Part shown: positions 57,061 through 64,000 of the stretch, piece after piece | Numbering within the stretch: the stretch's first letter is position 1 | How the letters are laid out: each line of letters starts with the position of its first letter | DNA from: Pseudorhodobacter sp. PARRP1 | GTDB lineage: Bacteria > Pseudomonadota > Alphaproteobacteria > Rhodobacterales > Rhodobacteraceae | Length of the DNA stretch: 64,000 nucleotides | Direction of reading: 5' to 3' | Assembly (NCBI GenBank): GCA_002256245.1 | Contig: NKIU01000004.1 | Span: 248,001 to 312,000, forward strand | The notes under the pieces: generated by a model | Seen by the model: only the letters and a program-made list of their open reading frames with translations | What the model was told of the DNA's origin: nothing | Database searches by the model: none | Program-made: the position numbers and the translations under genes

Positions 57061-57105
57061 GCCCGTTATGCCCGCCTCTCATGCTGCCCCCGCACGAGTG
57101 AAATG

Positions 57106-57140
57106 AAAAAACGGCACAGGGGCATTCGCCCCTGGCCGTT
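57106..57140 (-). terminator. Intrinsic terminator between the GTA promoter and g1
   Basis: Stem AACGGC / GCCGTT plus inner CAGGGGC / GCCCCTG with an ATTC loop and one bulged A; on the minus strand it is followed by six T residues (57111-57106), then gp1 about 45 bp later. Confidence 0.8.
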
Positions 57141-57166
57141 CCGTCACCTCATCCAGCATGTCAAAA

Positions 57167-57195
57167 TCTATAGATCAGAGAGCGCGCAGAGTCAA
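57167..57195 (-). promoter_or_regulatory. Putative GTA promoter
   Basis: On the minus strand TTGACT (57195-57190), a 17-bp spacer and TATAGA (57172-57167). The predicted transcript start is near 57160, only about 20 bp before the terminator stem. No activator site is proven, but a TTAACCAT half-site lies 40 bp upstream. Confidence 0.6.
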
Positions 57196-57438
57196 GTTAA
57201 ACCGTTTTATATCAATGGCTTGGCGCGCGCACCCTTAACCATTTTTTCATATTTACCCACGCCGAAGACCACTTCTGCGGGGAAGAAAATCACCAGCCCC
57301 TCGGCCGCGATCCGTCGCAGTAGGCAGCCGCATCGCCATGGGCGCGCCTGTTTTCGGGCGGAGACAGGAAACGCATTGCGTTTCCCCGCCCCCGTGTGCG
57401 GTTTCATCCTGTAAACAGTGTCGCGACAAACCCTGTGA

Positions 57439-57497
57439 GGCCAGCGCCCGACCCGGCGGGCGAGAAGCGCCCGCCATGGGCGGGTCGGGCGCTGGCC
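57439..57497. repeat. 16-bp inverted repeat with nested inner hairpins
   Basis: GGCCAGCGCCCGACCC (57439-57454) pairs perfectly with 57482-57497. Inside, GGCGGGCG / CGCCCGCC (57455-57462 / 57468-57475) and CCCGCC / GGCGGG (57470-57475 / 57479-57484) compete. It lies after the stop of the secreted hypothetical protein gene and could terminate its transcript. Confidence 0.65.
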
Positions 57498-57592
57498 GGG
57501 CCTTTGGGGCCCGTCGGTTTCACCGGCATATGCACCGCATGGCAAAGGCGATGGCCTTCGCCACTTGGGCCCAAGGTGAAGCTCAACGCGCC

Positions 57593-58210
57593 CTAGCGCT
57601 GCATCGGCACCGCCGCCGCAAACGCCTCTGCGCTGGCAATCCGTTGATGTGTGATCAACCAGTCAAACGGCAAGGACAGCACAACCTCATCCCCCGCCTT
57701 GATCGCATTCGCCTCGATCTGCGGGTCCACCTCGGCATAGCCAACCGAGAACACCAGCGCCTTGACAGACGCCACCGCAGGCAGCGCTGGCGCCACAGCG
57801 TAAGGCAGATCCTGATCCAACCGCCCCGACAGCAGGACCCGCCCCTCCAGCACAGCCCCGGCTGCCAGCACGCGAGCATAGGCCACTTCGGGGCTTTCCA
57901 CCTTCATGCCTGCGGGCACCTGCGGCACAAACTTCGCCACCCGCATCACGCCATCCGGCTCCAGCCAGTGCCAGGCGTAATCGGGGTCCACGCTGCGAAA
58001 ACCGGTCACAGCCGTTCGGTAAAGCCGGTCAAACACATAGACCTGCGCCGCCCCTGCGTTGGTCACACGGTAAAGGCCGACCACCCCGGACGGGTTGACA
58101 TCCCAAGTCACGCTGACACTGATATCGCCGTCTTTCAGCACACCCATCGTTTGCTCCTGTGCCTCGGCACCCATTGCGGCCAACCCGATGATCAGGGCCA
58201 GCATGCGCAT
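57593..58210 (-). CDS. Secreted hypothetical protein, possible immunity partner of the PAAR effector
   Basis: 205 residues. Signal peptide visible (MRMLALIIGLAAMGAEA-QEQ). The rest is beta-rich (ISVSVTWDVNPSGVVGLYRVTNAG and following). I do not recognise a family. Its start codon directly abuts the stop of the PAAR gene (TAG then ATG at 58213-58208), so both are translated from one message. A periplasmic protein encoded straight after an effector fits the pattern of an immunity protein, but this is inference only. Confidence 0.65.
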   Translation of the reverse strand: MRMLALIIGLAAMGAEAQEQTMGVLKDGDISVSVTWDVNPSGVVGLYRVTNAGAAQVYVFDRLYRTAVTGFRSVDPDYAWHWLEPDGVMRVAKFVPQVPAGMKVESPEVAYARVLAAGAVLEGRVLLSGRLDQDLPYAVAPALPAVASVKALVFSVGYAEVDPQIEANAIKAGDEVVLSLPFDWLITHQRIASAEAFAAAVPMQR

Positions 58211-59083
58211 CTAGTATTTGGTCCGGGGCGGTTGACCCAGATCTTTGCGGATATTGTTCTCGGAATGCGGGTTGTTCTGGTAGGGCGGCAGACCCACCGC
58301 CTCCAGCTCATTGTTGTTGGTCCCGCCGGTGCTGTCGTTGGTCCAGGTGCCGTTCTGCGCCTGCTCACAGTGATTGAGTTCGTGCCCCAACGCCACCGCT
58401 GGCGGGCGGGTCATATAGGGTTGCGAGCCATCGCCGATCTGGGTTTTGTTTGGGTTGTAATGCAGCGTGCTGCCCGACCCCGGCCCCGGCGTGCCATCGG
58501 GGTTCACATTGGCCCCCGCCTCGGTGCCGTCCACCGCGTTGCCGCCCGTGGTCGCCACGATCGTCACCGGCCCTTTGCCGGGCGCACTCAGGCTGGTCAG
58601 CAACGCCTGCCCCGAAGGTGTCGAATCCAGCCGCTGCAAATCCTGCACCACGGCGTCGCGGAAGGCCTTGGTGCCGGTGATGGTGATGTTGGGGCCAACA
58701 TGGGTGACGGTGGAGCCATCGGGCAGCACCTCCTCCCAGATGGTCAGCGCACCGGGTTCGCCCGGTGCAGGTGTGGCCACGATGCCGATCAGAACCGTCG
58801 GCAAGCCAAGGATGATCGCCCCACCCTTCATCGTCGGATCAAACTGCCGTGCTGCGGGTTGCCCGCCGATCAGCACGGTGGGAGAGCCAAAGGCGATCGG
58901 ATCGACCGAGGGGATCGGCACCAGGGCCGGGATCAGGCAGGCGCAAAGATCGGTCATCCGGGCGGCGGGCAGGCCGCCGATCATCACTGTGGGAAACGCG
59001 GGGGGCATGATGGGGAAAGGTGCCCCCATACACATCGGGCAGGTGTGCATGTCCGTCATGCGGGCTGCTGGAAATCCGACCAT
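58211..59083 (-). CDS. PAAR protein with C-terminal M91-like zinc metallopeptidase domain
   Basis: 290 residues. Residues 1-100 are PAAR-type repeats (GFPAARMTD, GGLPAARMTD, GGQPAARQFD with PTVLIG strands), which sharpen a type VI secretion spike. Residues 120-290 resemble NleD-like M91 peptidases: HELNH at 234-238 as the zinc motif, a following acid segment (NNNELEAVGL), and the tail ENNIRKDLGQPPRTKY. I infer a secreted toxin with protease activity. No other type VI secretion genes are in the window, so it would be an orphan effector. A TTGACA-N17-TAGCCT promoter lies upstream. Confidence 0.82.
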   Translation of the reverse strand: MVGFPAARMTDMHTCPMCMGAPFPIMPPAFPTVMIGGLPAARMTDLCACLIPALVPIPSVDPIAFGSPTVLIGGQPAARQFDPTMKGGAIILGLPTVLIGIVATPAPGEPGALTIWEEVLPDGSTVTHVGPNITITGTKAFRDAVVQDLQRLDSTPSGQALLTSLSAPGKGPVTIVATTGGNAVDGTEAGANVNPDGTPGPGSGSTLHYNPNKTQIGDGSQPYMTRPPAVALGHELNHCEQAQNGTWTNDSTGGTNNNELEAVGLPPYQNNPHSENNIRKDLGQPPRTKY

Positions 59084-59112
59084 GGCAAAGCCTTTGAAAC
59101 TATAATGCAGGA

Positions 59113-59141
59113 AGGCTAGGCCGCGGCCCGCCTTGTGTCAA
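59113..59141 (-). promoter_or_regulatory. Candidate promoter of the PAAR operon
   Basis: On the minus strand TTGACA (59141-59136), 17-bp spacer, TAGCCT (59118-59113), about 30 bp before the PAAR start. The -10 is weak. A family-1 repeat with its CtrA-type box lies further upstream. Confidence 0.45.
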
Positions 59142-59174
59142 GAAATCGCTGGGGTCGGACGGGGTTCCGGGGCC

Positions 59175-59254
59175 GGTCCCAACTCGGGACCTTTTTTAGT
59201 TGTTTTATATCAATGCGATGGGGTGGTGGATTTAAGGAATTGTTAAGGTTTGCC
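59175..59254 (+). repeat. Hairpin + CtrA-box repeat (family 1), copy C
   Basis: Hairpin GGTCCCAACTCGGGACC (59175-59191), then TTTTTT and spacer of 16 bases, TATCAA, 18 bases, and TTAA-GGAATTG-TTAA (59232-59246). It is in the gap between the PAAR and GntR-type genes. Confidence 0.82.
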
Positions 59255-59291
59255 CGGAAATTCCCCCCGCCTTGCAACCTTTGGGGGCAGT

Positions 59292-59942
59292 TTAATCGGC
59301 AGAGGTCGGTGCCGCGCGGCGGGCTATTACGGCCACGGCGTGGGCCACAAGATAATCGTTCAGCGCCAGCGACGCGGCGCGTGCTGCCACCTTGTCGCCT
59401 GCGGCGACCGCCGATAACATCTGACGGTGCAGCGCCCCCCCGCGCGCAATCTCGGCCACTTCATCGCGCAGATAAGTGATCCAGAACCGCCGCGACAGCG
59501 CCTGCAACGGCAGCATGGCCGCGCTGAGATATGGGTTCTGCGCCGCCTCGATGATCATCGCATGGGTTCTGCGCACCGTTTCGGTGTAATCGCGCAGCCC
59601 AAACCTGCCAGCCAGCGTGGCCGCAAGGTCTTGCATCGCGGCACGCTGTGGGGCGGCGGCGCGGGCGGCGGCAAGTTCGACGGCCAGAACCTCTATGGGG
59701 CGGCGGACTTCCAAGGCGCAAAGTTGATCCTCGACCGATATCGCGGGAATTTCCAAGCCCTTGCTGGGATGCACCCGGATCATTCGCGCGGTGGCAAGGC
59801 GCTGGATCGCCTCGCGGATCGGGGTGCGGCCAAAGCCCGTGATCTCGACCAACTGGCTTTCAGACACCATGGAACCCGGCTTCAGATCGCCATGTTCGAT
59901 CATCCGCTGCAACTGGTCGATGGCTTGGTCGGTCTTGGTCAT
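59292..59942 (-). CDS. GntR-family (FadR/FCD type) transcriptional regulator
   Basis: 216 residues. Winged helix 1-70 (MVSESQLVEITGFGRTPIREAIQRL) followed by an all-helical FCD ligand domain with metal-type histidines (RRTHAMIIEAAQNPYL, ALHRQMLSAV). FCD proteins sense carboxylic acids or similar ligands. It is divergent from the flavin reductase gene; a perfect palindrome in that promoter region is the probable site. Confidence 0.9.
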   Translation of the reverse strand: MTKTDQAIDQLQRMIEHGDLKPGSMVSESQLVEITGFGRTPIREAIQRLATARMIRVHPSKGLEIPAISVEDQLCALEVRRPIEVLAVELAAARAAAPQRAAMQDLAATLAGRFGLRDYTETVRRTHAMIIEAAQNPYLSAAMLPLQALSRRFWITYLRDEVAEIARGGALHRQMLSAVAAGDKVAARAASLALNDYLVAHAVAVIARRAAPTSAD

Positions 59943-59990
59943 ATCGCGCCCTGTCTGGCCTTTTCGGTGACAATGCTACAAACATCCTGC

Positions 59991-60029
59991 TTGACACACC
60001 ACCGATATATCGGATGTATATTTTATAAT
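59991..60029 (+). promoter_or_regulatory. Promoter with palindromic operator for the flavin reductase gene
   Basis: TTGACA (59991-59996) and TGTATA (60015-60020) are separated by 18 bp, and the spacer holds the perfect 12-bp palindrome CCGATATATCGG (60002-60013). A second -10-like TATAAT lies at 60024-60029. The geometry suggests repression by the divergent GntR-type protein. Confidence 0.6.
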
Positions 60030-60054
60030 CTCCCCCCCCTGAAAGGCCGATGAC

Positions 60055-60708
60055 ATGAAGTATGCCCCGCATCTGGAGCCCTGCCCGCTGCCCTATTCGC
60101 CGTTCAAAAGCTGCACGGTGCCGCGCCCGATTGGCTGGCTTTCCAGCATCAGCGCGGCGGGGGTCGAGAATATCGCGCCCTATAGCCAATGGCAGAACCT
60201 GACGTTTGATCCGCCGATGGTGATGTTTGCCGCCAACCGCTACCCGGACGGGCGGCGCAAGGATACGGTGCTGAACGCCGAGGAAACCGGCTGGTTTGTC
60301 TGGAACATGGCGACCTATGCGCTGCGCGAGGCGGTGAACATCAGCGCGATGGCGCTGCCGGCCGAGGAAAGCGAGTTTGATCATCTGAACGTGACCAAGG
60401 TTTACGCCGATAACCACCCGGTGCCGATGGTGGCCGAAAGCCCTTGCAAGTTTGAGTGCCGCTATCTGAACACCCATACCCAGCGCGGCGCATCGTCGGT
60501 GGGCACTGTCGATATCGTGTTTGCGCAGGTCGAGTTGATTCATATCAACGATCAGGTGATCCGCCCGGATGGCCGCTTGGACATTGCCGCGATCGAACCC
60601 ATCGCCCGGATGGGGTATTACGACTATGCGGTGATCCGCGACACGTTCGAGATGCGGGTGCCCGGCGCGGATGGGGCGGCACAGGCAGGGCTTGAAGGGC
60701 GGAGTTGA
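60055..60708 (+). CDS. Flavin reductase family protein
   Basis: 217 residues. Split-barrel FMN-binding fold: CTVPRPIGWLSSISAAGVENIAPYSQWQNLTFDPPMVMF, then NAEETGWFVWNMATYALREAVN and a later SVGTVDIVFAQVELIHI. Such proteins reduce flavin or act as partners of monooxygenases; the substrate and partner are not visible. It is probably controlled by the adjacent GntR-type protein. A complex inverted-repeat region follows. Confidence 0.88.
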   Translation: MKYAPHLEPCPLPYSPFKSCTVPRPIGWLSSISAAGVENIAPYSQWQNLTFDPPMVMFAANRYPDGRRKDTVLNAEETGWFVWNMATYALREAVNISAMALPAEESEFDHLNVTKVYADNHPVPMVAESPCKFECRYLNTHTQRGASSVGTVDIVFAQVELIHINDQVIRPDGRLDIAAIEPIARMGYYDYAVIRDTFEMRVPGADGAAQAGLEGRS

Positions 60709-60749
60709 GGGGAGTGATTTCACCAATCCTCGGGTCGCTGGGGAGTTTG

Positions 60750-60838
60750 CCCGATTTGTTCCCAAACAAATCGGGCCGCGCCTGCCTGCCCCCGGCAGGC
60801 GCGATACCGCGCCAGCCCAGTCAGGCGCGGCCCGATTT
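60750..60838. repeat. Two competing inverted repeats between the flavin reductase and mltG genes
   Basis: CCCGATTTGTT (60750-60760) pairs with AACAAATCGGG (60765-60775). AAATCGGGCCGCGCCTG (60768-60784) also pairs perfectly with 60822-60838, a 17-bp arm. The two structures share bases and cannot form together. They lie between two convergent genes. Confidence 0.7.
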
Positions 60839-60907
60839 CTGATGCGTTGGGGTGTGGCACGACGCCCCTTTGCGCAACGGCGTTCCGCCTTATGCGCAAC
60901 GAACCGG

Positions 60908-60930
60908 AAAACTCTGCCCCGCAGAGTTTT
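60908..60930. terminator. Terminator hairpin near the mltG 3' end
   Basis: AAAACTCTGC / GCAGAGTTTT with a 3-base loop, 34 bp after the mltG stop; it gives a run of T on both strands, so it could stop transcripts from either side. Confidence 0.75.
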
Positions 60931-60963
60931 CTTTCGGTTCGCAAACAGGAAAGGAAGCAGGGG

Positions 60964-62138
60964 TTACTCCTGCACCCCAACCGCTGCTTCTTCGCCCTTG
61001 GCAGCCTCAATCGCGCGCCATTTGGTGACGTTCTCATTATGCTGCACCAGCGTTTCGGCAAAGGCGTGGCCGCCAGACCCATCCGCGACAAAGTAAAGGA
61101 ACGGCGTCGTGTCGGGGTTCAGGGCGGCCTCGATGCTCAGGCGGCCGGGGTTGGCGATGGGGGTCGGCGGCAGGCCGTCGATCACATAGGTGTTCCACGG
61201 CGTCTCGCGCTTCAACTCGGATTGGCGCAGGCCACGGCCCAACACGCCCTCGCCTTTGGTGACGCCATAAATCACCGTCGGGTCGGTTTGCAGTTTCATG
61301 CCCTTGGCCAGACGGTTGATGAACACCGATGCCACCTGCTTGCGCTCGGTCGGGATGCCGGTTTCCTTCTCGACAATTGACGCCATCACCAGGGCTTCCT
61401 CCGGGGTGGCATAGGGCAGGCCCTCGGCGCGGGTGGCCCAAAGTTCGGCCAGGGTTTTGGCTTGGCGGGCTTCCATATCGGCCACCAGCGTGGCGCGATC
61501 AAAGCCCTTTTCAACCTCATAGCTGTCGGGCGACAGCGTGCCTTCGGCGGGCAGTTTGTCGATGGTGCCGGCCAGAAAATCAGCGCGTTTCAGCGAATCG
61601 ACGACTTGCCACGAGGTCACGCCCTCGGCCAAAGTGATGCGCCAGCGGATGTCGGACGCTTGTGCAGCATCCAGATAGGCGGTGGGGGCGGCATCCTTGG
61701 CGGGGTCGAATTTCACCACCTCGACATAGCGGTTGGTGGCGGGGTCAAGCTCGCGCAGCACCACTTCGGCGCTGGCGACCGAGATGCGGAAGTTCACCTC
61801 GCGGCCACAGGTGGATTGGCCGCCTGCGGTGAGTGCTGCCAGCACATCGCCCATCGAGGAGGCGGGTTGGATCAGATAGCTGCCGAATTTCAAGTCTTTG
61901 GCGGCTTGCGAATAGTCGGCACCGATGCGGAAGATGCGGGCGTCGGAAATCGCGCCCTCGGCTTCCAGCCCGCGGCTGACTTGCGACAGGCTGGCGCCTT
62001 TATCGACCTTGAAGCAGATCGCCTGCGCCAAGGGCCCCGGCCCGGTGAAAGCTTGTCGCCCCCAAGCGATCAGCCCGAAGGCCAGGATCAGCGCGACGAT
62101 GAACAGCGTCAGCGCGTTGGAGGCGATAGAGCGCCACA

Positions 62139-62139
<1 letters not shown>
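60964..62139 (-). CDS. mltG: Endolytic murein transglycosylase MltG (YceG)
   Basis: 391 residues. One N-terminal membrane helix (LTLFIVALILAFGLIAWG), a LysM-like domain (about 45-110), and the YceG catalytic domain with the Glu in VEKETGIPTERKQVASVFINRL and the TDPTVIYGVTKG and NTYVIDGLPPTPI-NPG blocks. It cuts nascent glycan strands. The start overlaps the fabF stop (TGATG at 62137-62141). The C-terminus has a short acidic tail. Confidence 0.95.
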
Positions 62140-63401
<1,262 letters not shown>

Positions 63402-63536
63402 CTATATCCCTCGCAGTGGTTTTCCGCGTGATACACGCCCCCGCGCTGCTGCGCAACTGAGCCGCCCGCAAACAGCAAGCCACCGCCGTTTATCAGCCAA
63501 GCTTTACCGCGAGGTTCGGCATCGGCAGAATTTCGC

Positions 63537-63580
63537 TTGACCGTGCAGGTGCAGCAATGATAATGAATGAACGTTCATTC
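63537..63580 (+). promoter_or_regulatory. Promoter and TetR-type operator of the last gene
   Basis: TTGACC (63537-63542), a 16-bp spacer and GATAAT (63559-63564) are followed by the perfect 16-bp palindrome GAATGAACGTTCATTC (63565-63580). This overlaps the likely transcript start, consistent with self-repression. Confidence 0.6.
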
Positions 63581-63592
63581 CGCGAGGATGCC

Positions 63593-64000
63593 GTGCCTTC
63601 TGCCCATACCGTCAGCCTGCCCCACACCGCTCCCGACAGCGCCGCCGACGCGCGGGTGGCGGGGATTCTGGTGGCCGCGCGGCACGCCTTTGCCGAAAAG
63701 GGTTTTGACGGCGCATCCATGCAAGACCTTGCGCGTGCAGCCGGGATGAGCGTTGGCAATTTCTACCGCTATTTCGCCTCGAAAGCCGCCATCGTGCAGG
63801 CGCTGATCGCGCTGGATATCGAGGACATGGCCCGCGACTTTTTGCCGATTTTTGCCTCGGATGACCCGATTGCAACGCTGCGGCAACAGGTGCGGATCAA
63901 GCTGATCGAGCATCAGTGCAACGAGGATGGCGCGCTGTGGGCCGAAATCACCGCGACCGCATTGCGCAAACCCGAAATCGGCCTTGCCTGCGGCCTGATG
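63593..64000 (+). CDS. TetR/AcrR-family regulator (3' end outside window)
   Basis: At least 136 residues. The TetR DNA-binding domain is complete: ILVAARHAFAEKGFDGASMQ, the helix-turn-helix DLARAAGMSVGNFYRYFASK. The ligand-binding part runs off the window. I place the start at GTG 63593, five bases after GAGG, because the ATG at 63563 lies within the promoter/operator. It is divergent from fabF but with a 190-bp gap, so fabF control is possible. Confidence 0.85.
   Translation, partial: MPSAHTVSLPHTAPDSAADARVAGILVAARHAFAEKGFDGASMQDLARAAGMSVGNFYRYFASKAAIVQALIALDIEDMARDFLPIFASDDPIATLRQQVRIKLIEHQCNEDGALWAEITATALRKPEIGLACGLM

Larger units (their letters stand above)
57061..57592. other. 532-bp gap upstream of the GTA cluster
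   Basis: From g1 outward it contains an intrinsic terminator on the minus strand (57106-57140), a good promoter (57167-57195), a degenerate family-1 repeat with a TTAACCAT half-site (57210-57242), an 8-bp hairpin (57367-57385) and a long nested inverted repeat (57439-57497). One minus-strand frame ending at 57207 has a plausible-looking tail (LVIFFPAEVVFGVGKYEKMV) but no clear start. Confidence 0.7.

Noticed and set aside
57207-57545. Possible small minus-strand gene ending in a natural-looking tail
   Set aside because: The last 35 codons look plausible, but the upstream part is Arg/Trp-rich noise crossing an inverted repeat, and there is no ribosome site or clear start.
57338-59119. 593-codon plus-strand frame opposite the PAAR and secreted-protein genes
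   Set aside because: No domain. The minus strand carries PAAR repeats, a metallopeptidase motif and a signal peptide.

Overview
This 64 kb window looks like chromosome from a Rhodobacterales-type alphaproteobacterium. It has high GC, dense gene packing and many ATGA/TGATG start-stop overlaps. It carries a complete RcGTA-type gene transfer agent cluster, a B12-dependent ribonucleotide reductase, a Mur/Fur-like regulator, lipoyl-bearing PdhB and PdhC, and CtrA-type TTAA-N7-TTAA boxes. The name is inferred from gene content and protein resemblance; no database search was run.

Layout. 1-6.6 kb: end of a TetR regulator, a Capsule_synth-type protein coupled to a polyamine-type ABC transporter (potBCA), a MocR-type regulator with two direct-repeat sites, and a DUF1127 protein. 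6.7-14.8 kb: rplM-rpsI, an SseB-like protein, a divergent NhaA-like antiporter, a capsule-export fragment (kpsT-kpsE-kdsA, no kpsM) and a flavoprotein. 14.9-19 kb: tRNA-Gln followed by a degraded accessory segment with an IS5-family element (transposase broken by one TAG), a decayed sugar ABC transporter and an IS481-like remnant. 19-23 kb: nrdJ with an NrdR box. 23.3-37.8 kb: transporters, a Fur-family regulator, eno, an AT-richer orphan beside a cut-off FAD oxidoreductase, desaturase, rarD, anmK, tyrS, two cyclophilins, pgk, an SDR, class I aldolase and ftsB. 38-41.7 kb: pdhABC. 41.9-57.1 kb: cysE, a small companion gene and the GTA cluster g15 back to g1, all on the minus strand. 57.6-59.1 kb: a PAAR-metallopeptidase protein, probably a type VI secretion effector, followed by a secreted protein that could be its immunity partner. 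59.3-64 kb: a GntR-type repressor divergent from a flavin reductase, mltG-fabF, and the start of a TetR gene.

How it fits together. Much of the window is core metabolism: eno, pgk, aldolase and pdhABC cover lower glycolysis to acetyl-CoA. The accessory content lies in the tRNA-Gln segment, the AT-rich insert near 27 kb, and the GTA plus PAAR region. Two dispersed intergenic repeat families stand out. Family 1 is a 17-bp GGTCCC hairpin followed at fixed distance by TATCAA and a CtrA-type box; it has three full copies and a degenerate one beside the GTA promoter. Family 2 is built around CATCCTCTCTGCC-TAAATATCC plus a hairpin whose two arms change together between copies. The GTA cluster itself has a good sigma-70-like promoter followed within about 25 bp by an intrinsic terminator, before the first gene.
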